Source of the DNA: Streptomyces malaysiense
Lineage (GTDB): Bacteria; Actinomycetota; Actinomycetes; Streptomycetales; Streptomycetaceae
Direction: 5' to 3'
Assembly: GCF_000980885.2 (NCBI RefSeq)
Contig: NZ_LBDA02000053.1
Span: 62,001-126,000 of the forward strand
DNA: 64,000 bases
In this document: piece after piece, positions 38,159-46,575 of the stretch
Layout: every line of letters begins with the position of its first letter
How positions within the stretch are numbered: position 1 is the first letter of the stretch
Position numbers and translations under genes: made by a program
The notes under the pieces: model-generated
What the model was told of the DNA's origin: nothing
The model's database searches: none
The model's input: only the letters and a program-made list of their open reading frames with translations

Positions 38159-39337
38159 TCAGCAGTCGCAGGCACAGCACTCGCAGCACTCGCAGCACTC
38201 CAGCGCCTCGCAGCACGACCAGTCGCAGTCGCAGTCGCAGGAGGCGCAGCAGCCCTCACGACGCTTGCGCGACCACGGGCCCTCGAACTCGTCGGCGCAG
38301 CACACCTTGCAGGTGCAGCACACGGCGAGGGCGGCGGCGCAACCGGCCCAGAGACCCCGCTTGTCCGGGCCCTGCGGCCCGCCGCCGTAGGGGTTGCCGT
38401 GCGGGTGCCCCGGCACGTACGGCCCCCGCGGCCCCGGGCCGCCCGGCGTGTACGCGCCCTCCGCGCCCGTGTGCCCGCAGGCCGTCGCACCGAACGCCCG
38501 GTCCACCGAGCGCCGCAGCTCGTGCACGAGCAGCAGATGGACCAGCGCGCCGTCGCTGAACTCGGCTTCCCGCAAGGCGAGTCGGATGCCGTGCACCGCG
38601 TCGTCGGCGAGCCTGCGGGCCTCGGTGCGGGAGGTGCCGGTGGCGGTGAGCGGGTTCCAGGCGCCGCCGGCCGCGTCGGCCTCCTGGTCCTCCACCGCGT
38701 CCAGCAGATGCGCGAGCCGGCCGAAGAGCCGCCCGGCCTCGGCGAGCGGGGCCACGTTGCCGGGGCGGCCGGAAAGCCGCGCGGTGTGCGCGAACGCGGC
38801 GGCGGTGGCCGTCTCCGTGGGTTCGGTGACGGTCAGCAGCGGGGTGCCGGGCCCGGCCAGCGTCTCGATGCCGAGCTGCCGGTCGACGGCGTCCACCAGG
38901 ATGCCGGTGTCGAAGCCGACCGCCGCCCCGCCGGCCGCCCCGGCCCGGCCCCAGCCCGCCGCGACCTTGCGGGCGGCGGCGGCCACGGGCCTGCGGGCCA
39001 GCAGCCCGTCCCGGTCGGCGACATGGTCGCGGACCTTCGCCGCGGCGAGCACCAGGGAGACGGCGGCCGCGAGCCGCGCGCCCTCGCCCTGCGCGACGGA
39101 CGCCGTCCGCATCCCGCGCAGCGCGCACGGCCCCGCCGTGCGCCGGCCGCCCTCGCTCGGGCCGAGCTGAGCCTCCGTCAACACGGAGATCAGCAAACCG
39201 TCATAGTTGGTGACGACACGTGCGAGCTGCCCGTGATCGCGGCGCAACGCGAGGCAGAGACCGCACAGATGCGCCATCCACTCGGTCTTGAAGCGGTCAC
39301 CCAGCCGATGTGAGCAGGGCCTGACTATTCCGAACAC
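38159..39337 (-). CDS. DUF5685 family protein with cysteine-rich C-terminal tail
   Basis: 392 residues from GTG at 39337 (GGGGGAA upstream). The N-terminus 'VFGIVRPCSHRLGDRFK', 'WMAHLCGLCLALRRDHG' and 'NYDGLLISVLTEAQ' is the DUF5685 signature, with a C-H-x-x-C type cluster that could bind metal. A helical middle region resembles phytoene/squalene synthase-like folds in pattern only. The last 100 residues are Gly/Pro-rich, then extremely Cys-rich (more than 20 Cys in about 60 residues; pairs and CC-x-CC clusters up to the final 'CACDC'). Metal binding or a redox role is possible. Function unknown. Confidence 0.8.
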   Translation of the reverse strand: MFGIVRPCSHRLGDRFKTEWMAHLCGLCLALRRDHGQLARVVTNYDGLLISVLTEAQLGPSEGGRRTAGPCALRGMRTASVAQGEGARLAAAVSLVLAAAKVRDHVADRDGLLARRPVAAAARKVAAGWGRAGAAGGAAVGFDTGILVDAVDRQLGIETLAGPGTPLLTVTEPTETATAAAFAHTARLSGRPGNVAPLAEAGRLFGRLAHLLDAVEDQEADAAGGAWNPLTATGTSRTEARRLADDAVHGIRLALREAEFSDGALVHLLLVHELRRSVDRAFGATACGHTGAEGAYTPGGPGPRGPYVPGHPHGNPYGGGPQGPDKRGLWAGCAAALAVCCTCKVCCADEFEGPWSRKRREGCCASCDCDCDWSCCEALECCECCECCACDC

Positions 39338-39537
39338 AGCGATTCCCCCGTGTGTTGAGGTGGCGTCGGCTTCACCCGGACGCACCGAGCGTCACCCATC
39401 CGCCGCCGACCATCATATTTCACTCACAGTCAGCAGCCGTACGTGTCACAACCCTTGGGGGACAAGGAGTCTCGACGGATCGGCTGTGCACCAGTACCGT
39501 CACAAACCCCCCGTGCGGCGACTATCCACTTGGCGCG

Positions 39538-39565
39538 TTGTCAGCATCATGGATGACCATAGGGG
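39538..39565 (+). promoter_or_regulatory. Promoter of the sepF paralogue
   Basis: TTGTCA (39538-39543), 16-nt spacer, TAGGGG (39560-39565). Predicted start near 39572, 37 nt before the ATG, which has AGGAGG 8 nt upstream. Confidence 0.5.
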
Positions 39566-39608
39566 AAGGTGCGGAAAGCACGAGAGACCGCTGTGAGAGG
39601 AGGCGTCC

Positions 39609-40046
39609 ATGGGATCGGTACGCAAGGCGAGTGCGTGGCTCGGCCTCGTCGACGACAACGATGACGAGCGCTACTACGACGACGACTACTCCGAGGGCAC
39701 CACGTCCGGGGACGCCTGGGTCACCGACCCCCGGGTCCAGGTGGCCGCGGACAAGGCCGAGGAGAAGAGCCGGCGGATCGCCACGGTCACCCCGGACAGC
39801 TTCCGGGACGCCCGTGCCATCGGCGAGCTGTTCCGGGACGGGGTCCCGGTCATCATGAACCTCACCGGCATGGAGCCCGGCGACGCCAAGCGCGTCGTGG
39901 ACTTCGCGGCGGGGCTGATCTTCGGTCTGCGCGGCTCCATCGACCGGGTCTCCACGCGGGTGTTCCTGCTGACCCCGGCCGACACCGAGATCGTCAGTGG
40001 TGACGCGTCCGCGCACCGCACGGACGGATTCTTCAACCAGAGCTGA
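39609..40046 (+). CDS. SepF-family cell division protein
   Basis: 145 residues. Begins 'MGSVRKASAWLGL', the amphipathic membrane-binding helix of SepF, then an acidic Asp-rich linker. The SepF core (about residues 52-135) is clear: 'ATVTPDSFRDARAIGELFRDGVPVIMNLTGMEP', 'AKRVVDFAAGLIFGLRGSIDRVSTRVFLLTPADTEI' (quoted across a contiguous domain; key G-D-G-V-P-V-I, D-F-A-A-G-L, G-x-I). Streptomyces have several SepF paralogues; one tethers FtsZ to the membrane, and the others modulate sporulation septation. This is probably one of the minor paralogues, judging from the neighbourhood. Confidence 0.9.
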   Translation: MGSVRKASAWLGLVDDNDDERYYDDDYSEGTTSGDAWVTDPRVQVAADKAEEKSRRIATVTPDSFRDARAIGELFRDGVPVIMNLTGMEPGDAKRVVDFAAGLIFGLRGSIDRVSTRVFLLTPADTEIVSGDASAHRTDGFFNQS

Positions 40047-40071
40047 GGCGGGGCCGCTCACCGGCCCCGCC
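40047..40071. terminator. Bidirectional hairpin between sepF paralogue and acyl-CoA dehydrogenase
   Basis: GGCGGGGCCG / CGGCCCCGCC, 10-bp perfect stem with a 5-nt loop, filling the gap between the two convergent stop codons. Confidence 0.7.
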
Positions 40072-40082
40072 CATCCGGTGGC

Positions 40083-41267
40083 TCACCGGAACGCGTCGAG
40101 CCCGGTGAGCGCCTTGCCCAGCACCAGCTGGTGCATCTCGACGGTGCCCTCGTAGGTGAGCACCGATTCGAGGTTGGTCGCGTGCCGCATCACGGGGTAT
40201 TCGAGGGAGATCCCGTTGGCGCCGAGGATCGTCCGCGCCGTACGGCAGATCTCGATGGCCTCGCGGACGTTGTTCAGCTTGCCGAAGCTGACCTGCTCCG
40301 GGCGCAGCCGGCCGGCGTCCATCCGCCGCCCCAGATGGTGGGCGAGCAGGATCCCCTTGTGCAGTTCCACCGCCATGTCGGCGAGCTTGGCCTGGGTGAG
40401 CTGGAAGCCGCCGATGGGCCGCCCGAACTGCTCGCGGGTCTTCGCGTACTCCACGGCCGACTCGAAGCTGCTGCGCGCGGCGCCCATCGCGCCCCACACG
40501 ATGCCGTAGCGGGCGTGCGAGAGGCAGCTCAGCGGACCGCGCAGCCCGACGACCTCCGGCAGCGCCGCGCTCGCGGGCAACCGCACGTCGTCCAGGACGA
40601 GTTCACTGGTGACGGAGGCGCGCAGGGACCACTTGTGCTTGATCTCGGGCGCCGAGAAACCTGGCGTGCCGGTCGGTACGACGAAGCCGCGGACGCCCTC
40701 CTCGGTCTGCGCCCAGACGACGGCCACCCCGGCGACCGACCCGTTGGTGATCCACATCTTGCGCCCGTTGAGCACCCAGTCCCCGCCGTCGCGCTCGGCA
40801 CGGGTACGCATCGAGGCGGGGTCGGAGCCGTGGTCCGGCTCGGTCAGGCCGAAGCAGCCGATCACCTCGCCCGCGGCCATCCGGGGCAGCCACTCCTGCT
40901 TCTGCTCCTCGCTGCCGAAGCGGTGGATGGCGTACATGGCGAGGGAGCCCTGCACGGAGACCAGCGAGCGGATACCGGAGTCGGCCGCCTCCAGTTCCAG
41001 ACAGGCCAGTCCGTACTGCACGGCCGACGCGCCCGCGCAGCCGTACCCGGTGAGGGACATCCCGAGGGCGCCGATCCCGCCCAGCTCCAGGGCGAGCTCG
41101 CGGATTCGGGGCAGCTCGCCCTTCTCGTACCAGTCGGCGACGTACGGCAGCACGCGGTCGGCCGCCCAGCCGCGGACGGTGTCCCGGACCGCCAGGTCCT
41201 CCGGCTCCAGCAGATCGTCGATCCCGAGCGGGTCGGCGGCGTCGAACGGGGGCAGCTTCGCGGACAT
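40083..41267 (-). CDS. Acyl-CoA dehydrogenase (glutaryl-CoA dehydrogenase-like)
   Basis: 394 residues, family length. FAD/acyl-CoA signatures: 'GCFGLTEPDHGSDPASMRTRAERDG' and 'WVLNGRKMWITNGSVAG'; C-terminal 'NLESVLTYEGTVEMHQLVLGKALTG' places the catalytic Glu in 'TYEGT', the position used by glutaryl-CoA dehydrogenases. 'PFDAADPLGIDDLLEPEDLAVRD' at the N-terminus also fits that subgroup. The reaction is alpha-beta dehydrogenation of a CoA ester, with possible decarboxylation. No electron-transfer flavoprotein or lysine-degradation gene is adjacent, so the substrate is inferred. Confidence 0.9.
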   Translation of the reverse strand: MSAKLPPFDAADPLGIDDLLEPEDLAVRDTVRGWAADRVLPYVADWYEKGELPRIRELALELGGIGALGMSLTGYGCAGASAVQYGLACLELEAADSGIRSLVSVQGSLAMYAIHRFGSEEQKQEWLPRMAAGEVIGCFGLTEPDHGSDPASMRTRAERDGGDWVLNGRKMWITNGSVAGVAVVWAQTEEGVRGFVVPTGTPGFSAPEIKHKWSLRASVTSELVLDDVRLPASAALPEVVGLRGPLSCLSHARYGIVWGAMGAARSSFESAVEYAKTREQFGRPIGGFQLTQAKLADMAVELHKGILLAHHLGRRMDAGRLRPEQVSFGKLNNVREAIEICRTARTILGANGISLEYPVMRHATNLESVLTYEGTVEMHQLVLGKALTGLDAFR

Positions 41268-41356
41268 GGGACACCCTCCGGATACTGAAAACTAGCAGCG
41301 CTAGTTACGGCTGTGCGGCCGACGTTACGGCGCAGTGTCCCGCACGTCCAGAGGGG

Positions 41357-43045
41357 TCAGGCGGAGACCCGCGGCTTCCCGGGGACCTGCGGCTTCGCGG
41401 AGGTGCGCGGCTTCTCGGAGACACGCGGGGAGGGCACCCCGGCGACACCCGGCTCCGCGGCGGGCGGCACGGCGTCCGCCGCCGGGCCGGTCTCCGTCCG
41501 CGCGGCGCACTGCATGATCCGCGGCAGCCGCAGCGCCATCACCGCGCCCAGCAGCAACAGGCCCGCGCTCACCAGCAGGGTCAGGTGCAGCCCGTGCACG
41601 AAGGAGTCGCGTGCCACCCGGCGCAGCACCGCGCCGGTTTGGCCGCCGAGGCGGTCGGCGACGTCGTAGGCCTCGCCCAGCGAGTGCCCGGCGGCGGTCG
41701 CGTCGGGTGCCGAGACCCCGGGGACCGAATGCAGCCGGGGCGTATAGGCGGCGTTCATCACACTGCCGAGCAGCGCGATGCCGATGCCGGCGCCCAGCTG
41801 GTACGACGTCTCGCCGATCGCCGCCGCCCCGCCGGCCCGGTCCGCGGGGGCCTCGCTGAGCATCGACTCGTAGGCGCCGAACAGCGTGGTCTCCAGGCCG
41901 AAGCCGAGGAGCACGAAGCCGGACAGCATGAGCGGCGGGTCGTCGGTGCCGCCCATCGCGGTCAGGGTCAGCACGGCGGCCGCCGTCAGGCAGAAGCCGG
42001 TGCACACCATCCGGCGCGGCCCGAACCGGCGCAGCACGCGCGCGCCCAGCAGGCCGGCCGCCATCGCCGCCACGGTCAGGGGCAGCAGCCGCAGCCCGGT
42101 GGCGAGCGGGGACAGGCCGAGCACCAGTTGCAGGTACTGCGCGGCGATCAGCTCCAGGCCGACCAGCGCGAGCATGGCCAGCACGATGCAGCCCACCGAG
42201 GTGCTGAAGGCCTGCCTGCGGAACATGCGCAGGTCCACCAGCGGATACGGCAGCCGCCGCTGGCGTCGTACGAAGAGGACCAGGAGGGCCGCGCCGACCA
42301 GCAGCGGCAGCAGGGTGAAGGGGCTCACGGGGTTCTCGCCGCCGCCGAGCCGCTTCACCCCGAGGACGACGCCGAACAGGCCGGCGGCCGCCATCAGCGC
42401 GCCGGCCACGTCCCAGGGGCCGTCGGCCCCGCCCCGGGACTCGGGCAGCAGGAGCCGTCCGACGGGGAGGCTGATCAGCATCAGCGGGATGTTGATCAGG
42501 AAGACCGAGCCCCACCAGAAGTGCTCCAGCAGGAAGCCGCCGAGCAGCGGCCCGACCGCCGCGCCGACCGCGGCGACCGCGCTCCACACGCCGATGGCGA
42601 GGGCGCGCTCGCGCCGGTCCGGGAAGACCTGGCGCAGGATCGACAGGGTCGCGGGCATGATCATGGCGCCGCCGACGCCGAGCAGGGCGCGGGCGAGGAT
42701 CAGCACCTCGGCGGTGTGCGCGCAGGCGGCCACCGCCGAGGCCACGCCGAACAGGCCGTAGCCGAGCAGGAGCACGCGTCTGCGTCCGACGCGGTCACCG
42801 AGGGTGCCGAAGAGGATCAGCAGTGAGGCGCAGACCAGCGGGTAGACGTCGACGATCCAGAGCAGCTGGACGGCGCCGGGCCGCAGGTCCTCGCTGACCG
42901 CGGGGACGGCCACGTGCAGCACGGTCGCGTCGAGGGCGACGAGCAGCAGGCTGGCGCAGAGGACGACGAGGACGACCCAGCGGTTGGCACCGGGCCCGGC
43001 CGTCCGACGGCTCGGCCGGAGCTCGGCCGTGGTCGTCCCGGACAT
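41357..43045 (-). CDS. MFS exporter, DHA2 (EmrB/QacA) family
   Basis: 562 residues with about 14 membrane spans. MFS motif A 'GTLGDRVGRRRVLLLGYGLFG' after span 2, motif B/D1 'LDATVLHVAVPAVSEDL' in span 1, and motif C 'AVGAAVGPLLGGFLLEHFWWGSVFLINIP' in span 5 are diagnostic for drug:H+ antiporters of 14 spans. The C-terminus is a 60-residue Pro/Ala-rich tail. Start ATG 43045 has GGGAGG 8 nt upstream. It is divergent from the mannosyltransferase gene; no regulator is adjacent. Confidence 0.93.
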   Translation of the reverse strand: MSGTTTAELRPSRRTAGPGANRWVVLVVLCASLLLVALDATVLHVAVPAVSEDLRPGAVQLLWIVDVYPLVCASLLILFGTLGDRVGRRRVLLLGYGLFGVASAVAACAHTAEVLILARALLGVGGAMIMPATLSILRQVFPDRRERALAIGVWSAVAAVGAAVGPLLGGFLLEHFWWGSVFLINIPLMLISLPVGRLLLPESRGGADGPWDVAGALMAAAGLFGVVLGVKRLGGGENPVSPFTLLPLLVGAALLVLFVRRQRRLPYPLVDLRMFRRQAFSTSVGCIVLAMLALVGLELIAAQYLQLVLGLSPLATGLRLLPLTVAAMAAGLLGARVLRRFGPRRMVCTGFCLTAAAVLTLTAMGGTDDPPLMLSGFVLLGFGLETTLFGAYESMLSEAPADRAGGAAAIGETSYQLGAGIGIALLGSVMNAAYTPRLHSVPGVSAPDATAAGHSLGEAYDVADRLGGQTGAVLRRVARDSFVHGLHLTLLVSAGLLLLGAVMALRLPRIMQCAARTETGPAADAVPPAAEPGVAGVPSPRVSEKPRTSAKPQVPGKPRVSA

Positions 43046-43302
43046 GTACGTACCTCCCAGATGTTCTCTCGTGCGGGGCGGAGCGACAGGCTCTCCCTTT
43101 GTCGTACGGCCGGGAAGGAGTGGTGTTCCCGGACCCCGCTGAACCCACGGGAATGGCTCGTCAGCCTACGCGAGTCCGCCGCGCCCCCGCGTGGCGGACC
43201 TCTCACCCCGGCGCGGCAACCCTGTGGGGTGCACCACGTCGCACCGGCCGGGCCGCTCCCCGGGGACCGGCGCGTTCCCCCGTCCGGTCGATAATCGAGC
43301 CC

Positions 43303-44520
43303 GTGACCGATCTCAGCACCGGCGTGGCCGCGCCCCACGCCGCGCCCCACGCCCCGCCCGCCGCCCCGCTGCTGCGCAGAGCGGCCCCGGCGGTGCTGGC
43401 GTACGCGGCGGTCCGTGCCCTGGGCATGGTGGTGCTGTGGGTGTGGAGCGCGGCGCGCGGCACGAGCGCGCTGACACTGCTGACCGCGCGCTGGGACTCG
43501 CTCTGGTACACGCGGGTCGCCGAACTGGGCTACGGCTACCAGGTGCGGCTGCCGAACGGCGACGTCCACTCGAACCTGGCGTTCTTCCCGCTGCTGCCCT
43601 GGCTGGAGCGGCTGCTGCACGCGCTCACCCCGCTGTCGTACGCGTACGCGGGCCTCGTGGTGAGCCTGGTGGCCTCGGCGGCCGCGGCGGCGGGGATCTA
43701 CGCGGTGGCCGAGCGGGTGTACGGCCACCGGGCCGGGGTGTGCGCCGTACTGCTGTGGGCGGTGCTGCCGGTCGCGGCCGTGCAGTCGATGGCGTACAGC
43801 GAGTCGCTGTTCACGGCGCTGGCGGCCTGGGCGCTGTACGCGCTGCTGACCGGGCGGTGGGTGGGCGCGGGACTGCTCGCGGCGCTCGCGGGGCTGACCC
43901 GGCCGGTGGGCGGCGCGGTGGTGGCGGCGGTGTGGGCCGCGGCCGCGCTCTCGTTCGTGCGGGACCGAAGCGCGGCGCGTGCGGACGGCGCTCGGTCGCG
44001 GACACGCGCCCCCTCGGATTCCACCGTCCGCCGTCTCCTCGGGGTGCTCCTCGCCCCGCTCGGCACGGCCGGTTACGTCCTGTGGGTGGGTCATCGCACC
44101 GGCGAGGGCCCGCTCGGCTATCTGGACGTCCAGGCCGGATGGCGCAACGGGTTCGACGGCGGGTACGCCTTCGCGTGCTTCGTGGCCGGGAAGTTCACGT
44201 CGTTCCCCGGCGCGCTCGCGGGCGTCGGCCTGATCGTCGGCGTCGCGCTGCTGCTTTGGCTGTACGTCACCGGCGTCCGCAGGGGCCAGCCGCTCGCACT
44301 GCTCGTGTACACCGGTGTCGTGCTCGCGCTCGCGCTGTGCGCGTCGAGCTACTTCGGCTCCAAGCCCCGGCTGCTGCTGCCCGCCTTCCCCGTGCTCTTC
44401 CCCCTCGCCACCGCGCTCGCCCGGCTGCGGACCTCACGGTCCGCCCTGGTCACGGTGGGGTTGGCGATCGTCTCCGCGGTGTACGGGGCGTTCTGGCTGA
44501 ACGGCTCGGGACCTCCATGA
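43303..44520 (+). CDS. PIG-V-like mannosyltransferase (GT-C, membrane)
   Basis: 405 residues from GTG. Around 10 membrane spans. The first extracytoplasmic loop has 'LTARWDSLWYTRVAELGYGYQV', equal to the 'RWDSxHY' signature of PIG-V/GPI mannosyltransferase II-like GT-C enzymes, with the catalytic Asp. 'LVYTGVVLALALCASSYFGSKPRLLLPAFPVLFPLA' near the C-terminus matches the 'RxxxPxxP' pattern. It should transfer mannose from a polyprenyl-phosphate donor outside the membrane. Streptomycetes use such enzymes for mannosylated lipids or proteins; the acceptor is unknown. Confidence 0.85.
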   Translation: MTDLSTGVAAPHAAPHAPPAAPLLRRAAPAVLAYAAVRALGMVVLWVWSAARGTSALTLLTARWDSLWYTRVAELGYGYQVRLPNGDVHSNLAFFPLLPWLERLLHALTPLSYAYAGLVVSLVASAAAAAGIYAVAERVYGHRAGVCAVLLWAVLPVAAVQSMAYSESLFTALAAWALYALLTGRWVGAGLLAALAGLTRPVGGAVVAAVWAAAALSFVRDRSAARADGARSRTRAPSDSTVRRLLGVLLAPLGTAGYVLWVGHRTGEGPLGYLDVQAGWRNGFDGGYAFACFVAGKFTSFPGALAGVGLIVGVALLLWLYVTGVRRGQPLALLVYTGVVLALALCASSYFGSKPRLLLPAFPVLFPLATALARLRTSRSALVTVGLAIVSAVYGAFWLNGSGPP

Positions 44521-44629
44521 TCCACTTCGGCGGTCCGGCGACGCCCCGGAGAATGGGGACCCTGGGCCGGGTCAACGCATTTATAAGTGCCATATAAACA
44601 ACAACCGGCATGATCAAAGGAATTACAGA

Positions 44630-44674
44630 GGGCGGCCTCGCCGGATTGCGGAATCCGGCGGAATTCGGCCGCCC
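44630..44674. terminator. Nested hairpin between mannosyltransferase and PAP2 genes
   Basis: Outer stem GGGCGGCC / GGCCGCCC and inner stem GCCGGATT-gcgg-AATCCGGC. Lies 110 nt past the mannosyltransferase stop in otherwise AT-rich DNA (44575-44630). Confidence 0.6.
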
Positions 44675-44758
44675 TTGAGAGGTTTCCCACATCACATCGT
44701 CATCACAAAGACGCTGTTTCGACCAGTACCACAGCTCACTCGCTGTAACGTCGATTGG

Positions 44759-45784
44759 GTGCGTACCGAACGGAACCTCACCCGGCGTCTGGACCGGGTG
44801 TTCGCCAGGCTGGACCGCGAGCCGGAACGGCCGGCCCATATCGATGTGCCGGTGATGAGCCGGCACCGGGTCGTGCTGTTCTCCGCGACCCTCGCCTTCT
44901 ACCTGGCGATCGTGTGGGCCGTGGTGACCACCTCCTGGCTCGTCCGGCTCGACTGGCAGGTCATGTTCTTCCGGCCGTACCAGCAGTGGCCGCAGATCCA
45001 CGCCTTCCTCGACTACTACGTGGTGCTCGGCCAGCGCGGCCCCACCGCGGTGATGGTCGCGTCCTGGCTCGGCTGGCGCTCCTGGCGGCAGCACACGCTC
45101 CGCCCGCTGCTCACCCTGGCCACCTCGCTGCTGCTGCTGAACATCACGGTCGGCGCCGCCAAGTACGGCATGGGGCGGCTCGGTCCGCACTACGCGACCG
45201 TGATCGGCTCGAACGAGATGGTCAGGGGCGGCGATATATTTCCCAGCGGGCACACCGCCAACGCGGTGGTCACCTGGGGCATCCTGGCCTACCTGGCCTC
45301 CACCCCCCGTGCCCGCCGCTGGCTCTCGGCCGCCTCCGCGATCACCTCGCTCGGCGTCGGCCTCACCACCGTCTACCTCGGTACGCACTGGCTCAGCGAC
45401 GTGCTCCTCGGCTGGGCCGCCGGCCTGCTGATCCTGCTCGCCCTGCCGTGGTTCGAGCCGCTGATCGCCCGCACCGAGACGTGGCTGTTCGACCTGCGCG
45501 ACCGCTGGCGCGCCCGGCGCATCCGGCCCGTGCCCGAACCGGCCGTCACCGTCGCCCCGGTGGTGCTCACCGGGCCGCGCGGCTCCTCGGCCGAGCAGCC
45601 CGCGCCGGCCCGCGAGCCGGTCTCCTCGACCCGCGCCTCCCGCGGCCTGGTGCACCTGGCGCCCGGCCCGCACACGGCCCGTTCGGAACGCAGCCCGGTC
45701 ACCCCGGCGGGCCCCCGCCGCCCGCCCGGTGCCGACCGGGCACCGCGCGGCACGTCCCCGGCCCGCCCCCTGACGGGCGGCTGA
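44759..45784 (+). CDS. PAP2 family membrane phosphatase
   Basis: 341 residues from GTG at 44759. About six spans. PAP2 motifs: 'KYGMGRLGPHY' (C1, K-x6-R-like), 'DIFPSGHTANAV' (C2, PSGH), 'TTVYLGTHWLSDVLLG' (C3, Y-x-G-x-H-x3-D with catalytic His). A Pro-rich cytoplasmic tail of about 100 residues follows. Related enzymes dephosphorylate undecaprenyl pyrophosphate, phosphatidic acid or phosphatidylglycerol phosphate. TAACGT (44746-44751) ends 7 nt before the GTG and there is no ribosome binding site, so the mRNA may be leaderless. Confidence 0.9.
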   Translation: MRTERNLTRRLDRVFARLDREPERPAHIDVPVMSRHRVVLFSATLAFYLAIVWAVVTTSWLVRLDWQVMFFRPYQQWPQIHAFLDYYVVLGQRGPTAVMVASWLGWRSWRQHTLRPLLTLATSLLLLNITVGAAKYGMGRLGPHYATVIGSNEMVRGGDIFPSGHTANAVVTWGILAYLASTPRARRWLSAASAITSLGVGLTTVYLGTHWLSDVLLGWAAGLLILLALPWFEPLIARTETWLFDLRDRWRARRIRPVPEPAVTVAPVVLTGPRGSSAEQPAPAREPVSSTRASRGLVHLAPGPHTARSERSPVTPAGPRRPPGADRAPRGTSPARPLTGG

Positions 45785-45830
45785 GGATCCGGCAGGGGGC
45801 ACCGGTACGCACCACCGGCCCCACGCCACG

Positions 45831-45869
45831 GCGAAGGCCCCGCTCCCCGGAAGGGAGCGGGGCCTTCGC
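45831..45869. terminator. Strong bidirectional terminator
   Basis: Perfect 17-bp stem GCGAAGGCCCCGCTCCC / GGGAGCGGGGCCTTCGC with a 5-nt loop between the convergent PAP2 and I78-inhibitor genes. Confidence 0.85.
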
Positions 45870-45895
45870 GCCGTCCACGCTCGCGGCGGTGCCGG

Positions 45896-46111
45896 TCAGC
45901 CCTTCCAGGCGCGCACCACCCGGCCGTCGCGCACCTCGAAGTTGAGCCGCCCCACGCGGTACTCCATGGTGATGATCGTGCCCGGCGGCAGCGCGCGCAC
46001 GGTCGACCAGCCACGCTCCCGGGCGCGTCGCTCGGCCTGCTCGGCGTCGAGGCCGACGTACCCGTCCGGGCTGTCCTGGGGCTCCGCCGGCGGAGTCGGA
46101 ATCGGTGTCAT
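45896..46111 (-). CDS. I78 family peptidase inhibitor-like small protein
   Basis: 71 residues. 'DGYVGLDAEQAERRARERGW', 'STVRALPPGTIITMEYRVGRLNFEVRDGRVVRAWKG' (core split over about residues 16-71; key G-L-x-x-x-x-A-x-x-x-A-x-x-x-G-W, R-x-N/F-x-V-x-D/V) fits the potato inhibitor I78 fold found in many bacteria. No signal peptide. TAGCGT (46117-46122 on minus) ends 6 nt before the ATG without a ribosome binding site, suggesting a leaderless mRNA. Whether it inhibits the nearby secreted proteases is unknown; it appears cytoplasmic. Confidence 0.75.
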   Translation of the reverse strand: MTPIPTPPAEPQDSPDGYVGLDAEQAERRARERGWSTVRALPPGTIITMEYRVGRLNFEVRDGRVVRAWKG

Positions 46112-46575
46112 ACGGCCACGCTAGGACGACACACGCGGTGACGGAAGCCGGGCGCGGCAGGGTAAGAGCAGCATCAGACTCCCGTCACACTTCTGTCACA
46201 GATTCCGGGTCTCGTTTCGGTCGAACTTCCTCACACGATCGGGGGTTTCCGTACCGCCCGCCGGGGGATTCGAACTGAATTCCCGCATACCGCGCCACCC
46301 CGGCGAATTACCTGGCGGAAAGTGCCGGGGCGAGGATCGGGACGGGCCCCGGAGCATGATTCCCGGACGGAATCCGGCGCTATGGCACCCGAGCTGACAC
46401 CGCATAGGAAATTTCACGGATTCCGCACATGCCGGTGCCCGATGTGTGCGGACCGCGGGGGCGGTGCCGGGGACCGGTGCGCGGCCGGCGAGGATCCGGT
46501 TCCGCCGTCCGGCGCACGCGGCAGGGGCCCCTCGGCCGGAGCCGAGGGGCCTTCGGGCGCGGGAGGCGCCTTCGC
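46112..46575. other. Long non-coding region upstream of the I78 gene
   Basis: Contains GTCACA direct repeats with 11-nt period (46184-46200), a layout used by OmpR-type regulators such as PhoP, about 73-89 nt before the inhibitor start. A GGATTC-gaact-GAATTCC inverted repeat lies at 46265-46282, and the terminator of the Rpf-like gene at 46526-46551. No gene seen. Confidence 0.4.
46526..46551. terminator. Terminator of the Rpf-like gene
   Basis: GGCCCCTCGGC-cgga-GCCGAGGGGCC, perfect 11-bp stem 25-50 nt past the stop (minus strand). Confidence 0.75.

Noticed and set aside
43046..43053. GTACGTAC next to the DHA2 exporter start as a third operator of the 8655-9359 TetR
   Set aside because: It is a single short palindrome, not the 7-3-7 architecture of the other two sites, and is likely by chance.
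46262..46285. tRNA T-arm-like sequence (GATTCGAACTGAATTC)
   Set aside because: The stem bases on either side of TTCGAA do not pair as a T-arm on either strand, and no acceptor stem, D-arm or anticodon arm can be built around it.
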